DNA of 64,000 nt from Hepsetus odoe (taxonomy: Eukaryota; Chordata; Actinopteri; Characiformes; Hepsetidae). The stretch covers positions 7,459,816 to 7,523,815 of the forward strand of contig CM029369.1 in NCBI GenBank assembly GCA_017165825.1, read 5' to 3'. Below the pieces are notes generated by a model that saw only the letters and a program-made list of their open reading frames with translations, was not told the origin of the DNA and searched no databases. Below are positions 37,014 to 53,228 of the stretch, one piece after another. The translations under genes and the position numbers were made by a program. Position 1 is the stretch's first letter. Each line of letters opens with the position of its first letter.

Positions 37014-38339
37014 GTACCGCAAAGAAAAGCCTGCTTTTCATTTAAAGGGCGCGTGATTTTGCTCTGAAATTCTACTCAGAATGGCTTATTAATGGTCAGA
37101 AATGCGGGACAGTTTGACATCATCCCCTGCACTTAATCTGTCTGCATGTTATTTCAGAAATCCCCTTAGAAAAGCAGCAACTGGTGATCTCTTTATTAAG
37201 AAATGACTTTCTAAAGGAGATGAGTGTGAGGTGTGCTGAATGACGTGCCCTCCGTGCACTTAAGAAGGTTATTTTGCCAGTTTTGTTATGTGTGTATTTG
37301 TGAACCCTCACTGTGTAAAAAGTTTGAAAAATGGCTGGTGCATCCTTTTATACTAGTTAAACTATAGCAATTATAGGTGCAGTTGATCTATAGTAACTGT
37401 GTTAAATTTAATACCCATTTAGTTTTACTGGGTAAGACATTGTGGAGGTTGAAACGCAAATTCAAATTTAATAAACAAAACATATGAAAAACAATCTGTA
37501 AAAATTACCACCACAGGAATCACCGAACCCTCGTTTTTTTCATATCCATGTGCAGTTAAGATGAATTCTGATAGATGTCGGCAGTTCAGAGGGTGACAGG
37601 ACTATTCGAAATATATTCTTTGGTCTAATAAATCTAACTCAAACTTACTGTGGGTTTGTAATTTTGCACAGCTCAATCACAGCAGTGATTTATACTGGGC
37701 AATTCTATCCAGACTTTAATGGGCAGTGTAAGTGTAAATGAAACTTCAGGTATAAAATAAACACTGCAGGAGTTTACTCTGTGTCGAGGACTTTGCTGGA
37801 TCAGTTGTCATTTCTGATGACGGCATTATTGAACAGTGTGGTTTGTCTCTGGTGATTCAGAAAGTAGTTTGGATCAATTTATGCACATGAGAGAAACTTC
37901 ATGTACACCACACAAAAAGAGATGCAATGTGAATGTAAAAAGATGGATCATTAGCTGTTGGGAAATGATTAATTGTTTCAAAAGCATGTTGTTCACACAA
38001 CAAAACCTGTGCTGAATTAAATCTCACAACATGAAATGTATGTCCGACTGAATCTAAAACAATAAGGTGTGTATGATTTCTGAAAACATCACTGATGTTA
38101 ATGAATAATGGTTCTATTATCTTTGCAAGGACTAAATGCATTTCCTGGGATTGTATTCAGTTGTTTGGTTCAATGGCAGTCACTGTCTCTGTAGTTTAGA
38201 CTTAGATGAACACTGTAGGTCCTGCCAGTTTCCAAGTAAGATAGTGCAAATTGTAAGATTTCACATCTCGTCTCTCACGTTCATGTACATTGATTCTATA
38301 TGTTGTTCTTTTTGTGTGCTTTTCTTTCACTCATCACAG
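37014..38339 (+). other. Intron between the 5' UTR and the first coding exon of nr4a2
   Basis: AT-rich sequence ending in TTTCTTTCACTCATCACAG, with the acceptor AG at 38338-38339. The ATG lies two bases into the exon. No repeats of note. Confidence 0.6.
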
Positions 38340-38341
38340 CC

Positions 38342-42633
<4,292 letters not shown>

Positions 42634-43560
42634 AGGCTTTCACAGCGACCTCACACCACTGACTGCTTCTTCCACAGACTCCTCAAAACTCCTCCTTTCC
42701 TTTGCTTTTTTCGATTTCCTTTGCTTTCTTTTGTTGTTTCTTTCTTTCTTTCGTGAGGTGATTATTATTTCTAAAGTTGACACCAACCTGTTCGGATTCA
42801 TCAAACCAAACCAAACGAAGAGAAATAGTGATGCTTTTTTTTTTTTGTAATTTTATTTTTTACAAATTTTATTATTATTATTATTATTTAATGACATTTA
42901 ATTTATTTTGTTTCAAATTTAACTCCCAAATTTCAGACATATAAATAAACGACCCGCGGGGGAAACGGCACTAACTAGTGCTTAATTTTACTTCGAAAAA
43001 ACGAGGAACAAAAACACCCTCCAAACGGACCTTCAAAAAAAGAAAAAACGAAAAAAGCAAGAAAGAAAACTCCCTGCAAATCACCAGTCAAATGTAATAT
43101 AAACCATTTATAAATATATATGCGATAGATTTATTCGCGTAATTTTTAAGTGTACAAAGAGGAAAAAAGTTGTTTTTTTCTTTCTTTCTTTTCTAACTTG
43201 TGCCTGTGTGTTTCTGTCAGGATCAAGAGGAGAAAAAATAAAGAATAAAAAAACGCTCTTAAAGAAAAAAGCAGGCATGTTTGTAGAGGACTATAGGCCC
43301 TTTGCTATGGAGGTGATGTCTATATAATCCAGCATTATTCTTCTTAATCCGGACACTATGTAGTCTGATAGATTTTATAACGATTCGTAGTACTGGGAGC
43401 AACTTTTCTGTATGGCACATGTGGAGAAAAAAAGATGAAAAAGAGAGTATTTAATCTGTATAGGTGGAGGAAAAGGGACTCATAGTGTTTGTAAAGCTGT
43501 CAGACATTCCTTGTTTGTATGTGTCGTATGTATTGTTGCTGTTTTAATATAAAAACGTTT
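42634..43560 (+). other. 3' UTR of nr4a2 with AU-rich stretch and poly(A) signals
   Basis: Sequence after the TAG becomes very AT-rich with U runs. ATTTA-type motifs cluster at about 42885-42910, as expected for an unstable immediate-early mRNA. AATAAA occurs at 42944-42949, 43237-43242 and 43244-43249, with further copies at 43925 and 43965. The transcript end cannot be fixed from sequence. The long TA repeat at 43746 probably lies outside or at the very end of the UTR. Confidence 0.6.
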
Positions 43561-43743
43561 CTATATTTATTATTATGACCATGATTACATGTTTTCTTTT
43601 GTTGAAGCTAAGAGCTGGGTGCAGTCGGGATGTTTCACAAAGCATTTCAGCCTCGTCCTCCTTGTTTCTTCTTTCATTTCTGTCTAAGACGCACCAGCAG
43701 CTGCTTTTCTTTCGCATCCTTATTGGAAAAATGTCCGCCTTAG

Positions 43744-43745
<2 letters not shown>

Positions 43746-43838
<93 letters not shown>
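43746..43838 (+). repeat. TA microsatellite downstream of nr4a2
   Basis: An almost pure TA run of about 46 units. It gives meaningless Tyr-Ile reading frames on both strands. Confidence 0.95.
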
Positions 43839-43839
<1 letters not shown>

Positions 43840-43989
43840 GCCTATATTTGTGAGCAAACATCACTGCCCCTCTTTTTCTATGGTGTAACTGCTGAGCTTT
43901 GATTGAGTTCCGAAAGCAATCCGGAATAAAAGTCCATCAGAAAGAAATATTTATTGTTTTACAAAATAAAAGGTTGAAAGAGAACAGAT

Positions 43990-45359
43990 TAATATTATTA
44001 TTATTATTATTTCGATTATTGTGTCTTTTACAGGCATTTTCTGTCGACCAAATTACAGTACATACAGAGGCAGGGAAGAACTAACCATAAATAATATCGA
44101 AGATAAAAAATAATACTGAAATTGAATTAGTGATGAACTACTAACTGACCTTCAAATCAAATCCAATCGCAAAAATATTCGGTCGTTTTGTAATTTTATT
44201 TAAGGTCACGTTCGTCTCAGATTAGCCGTTAACACTTTTAATTGTTAAATGCTGTTCGTTTAATCTGTGGACATCATCAATAATAATAATAATAATGATA
44301 ATAATAATAATAATAATAATATAATTCATTTACGTCTTGAAATTAGGTATTTTAGACTTTGATTTAATCTTATTTTGTTCAGAGATGTGTCTGCGTTACA
44401 AAAAAAGACTAACAAAATTAGAGAGTAAAAATATAGACTTTTTAACAAAAATATAAATAAACAGGCGAACCGTATAGTTATTGCAACATTATTCTTCCTT
44501 TGTGCGTGGTTTATTTTTACTGATCGGGTATAAAATTGCTGCGCCTTGGCAAAATACTTTGCTTTTAAAATAACCTGAGTAAAAGAATAATCCCATGTTT
44601 ATCACAGCTCAGAAAACCCCTCTGATTCCCACAGAAGCGCCGTTTAGATCGGTTTATTCCGAGTTCACTGCAAACAGCAGATGAGGAGGTTCGCACTCAT
44701 TTTTATTTTTCCATTTAGATCATCAGTCGGAAGATATTCCATCAAAAAGGCAACCATGTGTTCATAGACAGAAAACAGACACACCTTGAAGTATTTCAAT
44801 AAAAATTAAATACTGTTATTTTTCCAACATCTTTTTGTTTTGGATTTGAAACTGAACGATGTTTCCCTCCTTCCTCCTTCGAATAAACTGATTTATGAAA
44901 ATAAATAAATCACATTCAAATTCAATAATCATCGACCCTCACAATTCCAGCTTCCAGCTTTCTTCTGCTTTCTTCTGCTTTTCTTCAGACTGATCCTTTA
45001 CTCCCAGCAGCTGGTCGCTCAGCTGAGGCCAAGCCGTCTGCAGTGGGAGAAGTGGGAGATCTGCTTCACTCAACTTTCTGCTTTTCTTGGTTTTTTTTTT
45101 CAGAAGTCTGGAATGTTATTTTATAAAGGCAGACCAAAAGGCGCGCGTGCGTATCTGTTTTACTTTATTGGTTTGAAATAAAGGAATTTTAAATGAAAGC
45201 AATTTAAACACATTTCTGCTCTAAACCGACCCCACTGCTCTCCAGCTCGCCGCGCGCTCCGATCGCCGACGGGCGCGCGCAGCGGCGGCTGGTAAAGGCG
45301 AGACTGGAGGCGCGCGCTCGCCTGAACTGAGGAGCGACGCCAACAACAAAGGAGCCTCG
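43990..45359. other. Downstream flank of nr4a2 without recognisable genes
   Basis: AT-rich sequence to about 45220, then a short CpG-rich block at 45225-45360 (many GCGCGC) that runs straight into the 18-bp minisatellite. The - strand open frame here contains minisatellite sequence and is not credible. Confidence 0.55.
44278..44322 (+). repeat. AAT trinucleotide repeat
   Basis: About 13 AAT units with one GAT interruption. Confidence 0.9.
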
Positions 45360-46880
45360 CCGCGTTCTGAAACCACGAGCCAGCGTTCTAGAACTGCTGC
45401 GTGTTCCAGAACAGATTTGTGTTCTACAACTAACGATCGTCCTAGAACTGCTGCATGTTCCACAACAGACGAGTGTTCTTGCTGTAGAATAGCTTTGTGT
45501 TTAACAACAGACGAGTGTTCTAGACCAACTGTGTGTTCTACAACAGACGTGTTCTGCCGCAGTTCCATGTTCTACATCTCACCGGTGTTCTAGAGCAGCC
45601 ATATGTGTTGTAAAACAAACGAGTGTTCTGGAGCAGCTGTGCATTCCACAACAGTTTGGTGTTCTATAACACACCAGTGTTCTGGAGCAGCTGTATGTGT
45701 TCTAAAACAGATGGCTGTTCTAGAGCACCAACGTTTTCTGGACTTCAATGTTCTAAAGTTGGTGCTTTTTCATGAACAAGGGAGTGTTAGTAAGCATGTC
45801 TGCGTTCTCAAAATATTGAGTGTTTTATGCAGCTCTGTGTTCTAGATCCGTCGAGTGTTCTAAAGCAGCTATGTGTTCTAAGACAGACTAATGTTCTAGT
45901 AGGCTATGCTTTTTACAACAATTGTGTGTTGGGAAACAGGTGTGTGTTGTAATAGCATTTAGTTTTCTAAAGCAGCTGTTCTAGAGCAGAGGTGCTCAGT
46001 GCTCCTAAAGCAGTTCTGTGCTATAGAGGAGTGTTCTAAAGTAGCTGCGGGCTCAAAAGCAGGTGAATGTTTTAAGGCAGGTAAGTGTTCTAGAGCGGTT
46101 GTGTGTTCTACAACGAGGAAGTGTTCTGTTCAATTGAATATTCTGAAGCAACTATATTTTCTAGAATAGGGAAGTATCCTACAGCATGTCTGTGTTCTAG
46201 AACAGCCATGTGTTCTAAAGCACCACCTTATAAGAGAACAAGCTATTGTTCTAAGGCAGATGTATTATAATGGATTTGAATGTTCCAAAGTAAATAAGCG
46301 CTCTAGAATAGACGAGTGATGTAAACCAGATGTGTGTGTTCTAGAACAGGCAAGTGTCTTCAACAGGAGAGAGTTCTAAAGCACTTTTTATATAGCAGCT
46401 GACTGTTCTAAAACAACTGCATGTTCTAGAGGAGGTGTCTTCTGGTAACAGCGAGACATGTTCTTAGGGAAGGATCTAAAACAGCTACATGCATGTTCTG
46501 AAGCATTGTGATTTGTTTTGCAGCAGATTCAGGGATAGATTTAAGAACCACTATCCTAAAGTGGAGTTGTTCTAAAGCAGGCACACGTTCTAAAGCAGTG
46601 GAGTGTTCTAAAGCAGGCACACGTTCTAAAGCAGTGGAGTGTTCTGAAGAAGGTGTTCTAAAGCAAGTAAATGCTGAGTGTTCTAATACATCTAAATGTT
46701 CCAAGGCAGCTGAATGTTCTAAAGCAGCTACATGTTATAAAGCAGGAACATGTTCTAAAGCAGGTGATGTAAAGCAGGTAAATGTTCTAAAGAAAGTGAA
46801 TGTTCTAAAGCACCTGTTCTAAAGCAGGTAAATGTTCTTTAGCAGGCGAACGTTCTAAAGCAGTCGAGTTTCCGAAAGCA
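45360..46880 (+). repeat. Degenerate 18-bp minisatellite, consensus GTTCTAAAGCAGGTGAAT
   Basis: About 1.5 kb is built from a diverged unit of roughly 18 bp. TGTTCT occurs about 40 times by eye, usually followed by AAAGCAG or AGAACAG. The right half is best preserved. At about 46560-46640 two 18-bp variants alternate exactly (GTTCTAAAGCAGGCACAC and GTTCTAAAGCAGTGGAGT), giving a 36-bp higher-order unit. The left part is more diverged and begins beside a GC-rich block at 45230-45360. No coding frame is convincing. It does not resemble a dispersed element known to me. Confidence 0.9.
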
Positions 46881-47122
46881 GGTGATCTGTAGAAGCTGAC
46901 TTCAAAGGTAAAGAAGATAAAGTGGATTTAACTGAAGTGCTGGATTTTAAAGCCCAAGGGCGCGTGTTCTACTGTACGCGTTCTAGGAAGGCTCTCGAGG
47001 AAAGCACGCCTGTTCACAGTCAAAAACGACTCTTCTCGCGAGCGCAGGAGTCGTTACCTCCGCCCAGATACCTGCGAACCAATTCTTAACACAAGTAACC
47101 GATGAAAGGAAGTTTTCATGTT

Positions 47123-47125
<3 letters not shown>

Positions 47126-47174
<49 letters not shown>

Positions 47175-47194
47175 TCTCTCTCTCTCTCTCTCTC
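47126..47194 (+). repeat. CT microsatellite
   Basis: CT units with one TTCT interruption. This is one of only two CT-oriented dinucleotide arrays on the + strand. Confidence 0.93.
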
Positions 47195-49499
47195 ATTTCT
47201 TACGATGACAGATCTTGCAGAGATCTCTGCATTCCTCATTCATCCCTAGGAATATTTTCAGTTGTAGTCAGCAATTGTGCAGTTTAAAATTATGCAAAGT
47301 CCTCAGTTTAAAACGGAATTCACCAAAATTGCCATGTAATCAGGTTGTTTTGATATGATGTGCTGAATAGTAGACAAAGAATGATTACAGCGGTGGTTTT
47401 AGGAACCAGTGGTCACAATGTCTCCTATGTGGCTGCAAATATAGTCATTTTATTTACCCTCCAAAATAAACAACAGCACAAAGTTATTTTTTTAATGTAG
47501 TGTTTATAATAGGAAAAGAGTTTTCCTTGCATAAGGTTTAACCCTTCCTATAGCCCTCAGCCATTGATTTATTCCTTTATTTGTTTGTTTATGTGTATTT
47601 AAAGTCAAAGTCTTATCTCCAATCTAATGCAATGTTTTTTCTCACAGCCAGCATGTGTTTCAGTAGTTATTTCATGTAATATCTTAATGTGCAAGGACAT
47701 TAAATGTTTTGAGCATCAGGTTCCTATCACTGCTGCTGTAAACAATTGAGGATTCTCTATAAAAATGGGTTATAGCAAAATAAGTCCATTAAGTTCAATT
47801 CAATTTACAGCACTCTTTTGTTCCTACATGATAGAAAGCGATGTAAAATTAAAGACATGGTGTCAATAAAGTTATGAGAACAGCTTATAGCCAGCAGTTG
47901 TATATAACTACTGGTCTAGTTTATCACATATTCACTTCAAACCATGTTGTGCTGCTAAGTAATCTCAGATTTTTCTGATGTGGTTTACACTGCGATCTAT
48001 TGAAATGTGTAATTGAGTAAATGAATAAAAACAGAGGTTGAATTTTCTTCCAATTTTTCCATTTAATACATAATAACTGAAACATTACTTTCTGTTTGAG
48101 CACATGCGACATGTAGTGTTTAAGTGTGGCCTTGCTTTTTGTCATAATGGTTTTTAATTGTACTTAAGCAAAGGCCTGCTATTGGCTAAGAGCTGTCTCT
48201 CACTATTCTCATCAGACTGACCCAGATAGAGCTGAAGGCCTTCTTAACTGCAGGGTTACATCTATTCTCCCTGCTCACCACAAATTCACACCACGTCTCT
48301 CTCTCAACTCTCATCAGCCCTGGCACGGCTGCTCTTTTCACAAAAAAAAACTTCACACGAGGCAAAGAATTGTCTGAATAACTAGATCTTTGTTATGCAA
48401 AAGGAAAAGAGACTAATTCCAAGTCAAATTAAGATTACGCTCAAAAGCGGTTTGCTGACATTTAGCAGATCTGTTCGAGAGGGATGCTGTGCGGTGTCAC
48501 AAGTTCGTTCCATGTTGACTGAAGTAATCGTTTGGGGTTGGTGAAAGCCTATTCTCCACACATTGAAAAAAAAAAAAGGTTAGAGGATGGGATGCATGTA
48601 GACATGGCAAGGCACGCTCCGGTTACACATGTTTAGAGATTTTTATAGTCAGGTCGCATTGGCTGAGACAAGTTTGCAGTCAGGAAATGTAGCTGACACT
48701 GAGTCTTTAACATTCACTCCCTCTGACAGATTATGGAGTGAACTAAAGGAAGCTCTCTCATCCACTGTGCGCATGCGTACTGCTGCAGATGCTGCTAGTG
48801 CAAAGAGCGAGGTGATGCTGGAGGCACAAAATAACACACTCAGCCTTCGTTCAGTGCTCGAGCAGATCTCACATCCACTCTTTCCTAAGTGCTTGGGAGC
48901 AGCTAGCTGAGAGGTGCTAAATTATAACGCAGTAACCCACTTTAAGAGCCAGAGAGAGGCCTAAACCACTGTCATTAAAACGGTACGATGTGTCCTGTGC
49001 AGGTCCCTGGTGACCCCCGAGGCTGAGGTCACCCCCAGAGTGACATGCAGTACTGCTTAAAATGGCATTATTCAGAGAAAAATGTATAAATTCAGAACAG
49101 AGAAAAGTTCAGGTACACGATGCATTAGAAGTTTTATTACAAAAGAACTTTTTTTCAGATTTAAGATAAATGGCATGGCTCTAGGAGGCCGATCAAAATG
49201 GACTGGTTTCACTGTCGGAGCATCATTAGAAGCTGTAAGCACACTGTAAACACACTCCTTTGAAACAGATGCTGTTTGTTGGTTGAACACTCTGCTCGGC
49301 TTATAGGCAGCTGCTTTGCAGGATGCTGCTGAATGAGGATGGATGCATCATGCCAGCAGTCAGTGCACACGAATGGCCTTCTTTCAGTGGCTCTCATGGG
49401 GTGTTTCATTTTGCTTGCCTTAACTCAGTATGTCCATTTCTAACAACGAGGCCAATCAATGTCTTGCCAATGGATCAGAAATAATTTTTGTTGTTCATA

Positions 49500-49672
49500 A
49501 ATACTTCTACAGGCCAAGAGGTCACTGGTTCAAATCCCACTTCCAGCACTACCGCCACTGGGTTCCTGAGCAAAAACCCTTAAGCCTGAGTTGCTCCAGG
49601 AAGAACTGTCCCCGAGTTAGGAAATGGAAGTTGCTTTAGATAAGAGTGCCAGCTAAAAGGCTGTGAATAGTA
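49500..49672 (+). mobile_element. SINE (family B), 5' truncated
   Basis: The copy begins inside the head with CAGGCCAAGAGGTCACTGG and the B box GGTTCAAATCCC. It continues with GAGTTGCTCCAGGAAGAACT and a degraded tail (GATAAGAGTGCCAGCTAAAA). A second head fragment follows at 49796-49855. Confidence 0.75.
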
Positions 49673-49959
49673 ATAGTAGCAGGTGATTGTTATAATTATT
49701 GCACTATCTGTGAAAGGCTTTAAGGAATGAATATGGGCAGAGGATCTCGAGTTTGTGATGCATGAGAAAATTATTAAAATGCTTGAAAACAATGTTTTGG
49801 TGGTGGTGGTTTAGTGGTCTGATACTTGGCTATGGCCTAAGAGGTCCCAGGTTTGGAAACATTAATGACCAAAACAAGATCATGGTCTGTTCACAATGGG
49901 TACAGTAACAAACTGATGAGTCAAATATGTGTCCAGTCCCATTTCACTATTCTGATCAC

Positions 49960-50100
49960 CCATATACACGTGCAGCTATATGCAGCACCTGGAGAGCAGT
50001 CATGGGGACCGTACCTTGCTCAAAGTTACCTTTTAGGCTACAAATCCATGACCTTCAGACCTTGGGGTCTAGTCCCTAAACACTAGACCACTGCTGCTAC
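49960..50100 (-). mobile_element. Truncated SINE (family A), reverse orientation
   Basis: The reverse complement shows the head (from ACTAGACCACTGCTGCTAC) and the ACCTTGCTCAAAGTTACC body segment. It lies next to a partial SINE B head at 49796-49855. Confidence 0.65.
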
Positions 50101-50544
50101 TTAGTAAAAGCAATCCATCATAATACACTGACATTAAGCATATGTATTTGATTTAAAACATTAATTACATAGCTTACACTGTAGGCTTATGAGTTTCACT
50201 TTGTGTGTGTTGGATGTATGTGAGTATGGCTGGCTGCATGTGTGTGACTAAAAAAAGCAGGCGATGGGGAGTATGACGATGAGGAAGAACTTGCTCATGC
50301 ACCTTGCATGTCCTGGTTCCTATTTATGGTGCAGCTCAGTCTTTTATCACGTTAGGTGAGTGTAAATCATTAAAGTGGGTCAGAGTTTGGGCTCTGAGGA
50401 GCAGAACTCTGTGTCTGCATGAAAGAGGAGGTATGTCTCTACACTTAGATAATACTAGCTGACCACAAACCTGCATTTACAGTTTACCTGCAGAAGAAAA
50501 CACTTTATACTACAGATTTTATTTAATTTTATACAAAGTGTGTG

Positions 50545-50547
<3 letters not shown>

Positions 50548-50597
<50 letters not shown>
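50548..50597 (+). repeat. TA microsatellite
   Basis: About 24 TA units. Confidence 0.93.
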
Positions 50598-50601
<4 letters not shown>

Positions 50602-51239
50602 GAATTGGGATTGTTGAGTGAAGAATATACATTTTTACATATAATCTATTAAAATAATATTAAATATATTAAAAATAAAAATCCCTTATCATTTGAAGGA
50701 AGTCCCAGAATTTCATTTTTTTTATTAGGGTACACTAATGAAAACTATATAAAACTATCACAAACCTAGAAATGTAATTGTTTTAAACAAAATATCTCTT
50801 TTGGAAATTATACACCTTGAATCAGACACTGTTGTTCTTGCTGTTTTTTTTTTTTACACTTTTATTATATTGTAACATGTTTTTTAGTATATTTTTTATA
50901 GACCATTTGTAATATTCTAACATTTTACAATCTAGCCAATAAAGAAGGCAGCCATGGGAGTTTTTCAGGTACATGAGTACAGCACTCATTAGAGAAAATC
51001 AGAGGACAGGGTTAATTGTAAGTTCATTTATGACTTGAGCGCAGAAGAAGTTTTCTGAAGTTCCCATCATCACAATCAAACAGCATCAAACTAATTCTTC
51101 CTAATGAGGAAATATTCCTATAAGACAATGCCCTCCCCCTCTGCCTCCGGCTCAGATCTGACTCTATCCTTCATAGCACTAAACAGACAATCAATCCAGC
51201 AGCCATGTATGGAGAATGAAGGGGAGCGACAGGCTGTGA

Positions 51240-51520
51240 ATGATGGCACGGCATGTGGAAATCAAACTGCGCTGTCCTCCCCTGCCTCCGACGGCCATTA
51301 GCAGCAGGGACAGCTCCAGTGCAGAGAGCTAATCATTTCACCATCTCCCCCGTAAAGAGATTGACTGGGCCAGAGGAATCAGTCACCACTGCTCATAAAT
51401 ATTTACTTCATAACGCCAACACTGGCTCACCCTTTTGCTCGCCATTGATTCCTGATGGATGTTGTCAAATTATTATTTCAAGAGTGGTCAGCAACATCGC
51501 ACTGTGCAATCCATTAATGC
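51240..51520. promoter_or_regulatory. Candidate conserved non-coding element downstream of nr4a2
   Basis: About 280 bp of unique sequence with GACGGCCATTAGCAGCAGG, GAGCTAATCATTTCACC, TCATAAATATTTACTTC and CAAATTATTATTTCAAG. It has the look of a developmental enhancer and no convincing codon structure. Confidence 0.35.
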
Positions 51521-51525
51521 ACTCA

Positions 51526-51557
<32 letters not shown>
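51526..51557 (+). repeat. CA microsatellite
   Basis: About 16 CA units at the edge of the candidate conserved block 51240-51520. Confidence 0.9.
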
Positions 51558-51560
<3 letters not shown>

Positions 51561-51879
51561 CAAGGTTCAGACTGTGGGCTGAAAATACAGCAGGCAGGAT
51601 TCTCTTGCTGTTAAAGTGAAGGTGGCAGAAAGGGTTCTTGTAAGTGACATCATCCACTGAAAAGTTCTTCAGGGAGGGAGATTAAATTGAATTTAAAGTG
51701 AAGCGCAGTCAGACATTATAATAAATCATTAATCATAAGCTAAACTTACTGTAAAAGTAGTGCAATTGAAAGACTTTGCAGTGCCAATTGAAAGACTTTG
51801 TAACTTCTGTGGGTAACATTTATATTTACCTTGGCATTACATTAGCTCAAATCACTCTAGCTGTATAAGAATGATTAAG

Positions 51880-52140
51880 TGGCACAGTGGCGCAATAAGA
51901 AGGTTCTGCGATTCCCAGCTGGGACGTCTGGGTCATCAGTGTGCAGTTTGCATGTTCTCCCGTATCTGCGTGGGTTTCCTCTGAGTACACCAGTTTCCTC
52001 CCGCTGTCCAAAGATATGCATGTCAGGTGGATTGGAGGTGTCCAGGTGTTGTGTCCAGGATGATTCCCTGTCAGAGCTGGGATAGACTCCAGCACCCACA
52101 TGACCCTAATCGAGACAAGCAGCTCAGAAGATGAGTGCAA
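51880..52140 (-). mobile_element. Dispersed fish repeat (family C), reverse orientation
   Basis: In reverse order it shows CAGTTTGCATGTTCTCCCG, CCAAAGATATGCATGTCAGG, then GAGCTGGGATAGACTCCAGC. The overlapping open frames are spurious. Confidence 0.75.
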
Positions 52141-52791
52141 CTGGGTGAGAGAGTGCAATTAATAAAGTGCTACAATCATTGTAATTTGCTGTGTTAAACT
52201 CAGCTTTGGATTGAATATGTTAGGGTAGGAATCCCTTAGTACAATCATTTTCCAACATTATGTCAAACACTTTTTAATCCTTTAAGACAAATATACTTTG
52301 TAATTTAACTAAATTTATTTTATGAGAAGTGGTAGAGGAGCAGGTGTCTGTAAACGTTTAAACATTCTCAGTATGAGGTTATTACAAGACTCCATTTTTC
52401 CCACACGAGTAACTTTATGGATTACTAATTGATCCATTTTCCTGTGTAGATTAAAGGACGGGAAAACTCTCCAGTGTGTGACTTCGGATGTTCATTTCAG
52501 ATGAATTAGTTCCATTAGTTCACAGTACGATGAAGAATTTTATCTTTATCAAACAGTGCTATTCGCATGTGAAACAGGTTTGAAGGAGAGCAGAACTGGG
52601 TTTCTAGTCTAAACATTTTCATTTTGCTCTTTGACCTTATTGACAAATCTAAAGAGGGCTTTCCATCCAGATGACATGCAGAAAAGCTTAACGCTTCCCA
52701 GAGCAGGAGCACTTCCGATTCAATTAGCTTTAATGAACCTTTTCCTCATTGCTGAGTGAAGCAGAGGAACAGCTGGGAGAGCCTGCCAAGA

Positions 52792-52820
52792 GAGAGTGAG
52801 AGAGAGAGAGGGAGAGATGG

Positions 52821-52889
<69 letters not shown>
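52792..52889 (+). repeat. GA microsatellite, interrupted
   Basis: GA runs with GGGAGAGATGGG and CAG interruptions over about 100 bp. Confidence 0.93.
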
Positions 52890-52891
<2 letters not shown>

Positions 52892-53157
52892 GGTTTTAGT
52901 GTGGTTGGATAGCCAAGATAAAGAGGCAGTGGGTTGTGTAGCTTTTCATTGATGCGTTAGAAGTTGTGAGGCAAACCTTCGTGGAATACACTGATGCAAA
53001 CATTAATATGACATTAATATTATTACATATTATTGACACACACACACACAAGCTTGCATGCACACACATTTTTACATTTCATAAAAATTCCTCAAACAAT
53101 TTCAGTGCAGCTGTATCAACACACATGTTTTGATACTGGGACAATGAAGATGCAAAG

Positions 53158-53165
53158 ATGTGTGT

Positions 53166-53224
<59 letters not shown>

Positions 53225-53228
53225 TGTG
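53158..53228 (+). repeat. GT microsatellite
   Basis: About 33 GT units with two ATG interruptions. Confidence 0.95.

Larger units (their letters stand above)
46881..51239. other. Intergenic region without recognisable genes
   Basis: Contains the CT microsatellite, SINE pieces at 49500-50100 and a TA microsatellite. A unique block at 48180-48340 might be regulatory. Short open frames such as 48629-48910 show no known domain. Confidence 0.55.

Noticed and set aside
45360..46880. CRISPR array or satellite centromere
   Set aside because: The units are diverged and directly adjoining, without unique spacers. The genome is eukaryotic, and the array is too short and heterogeneous for a centromeric satellite.
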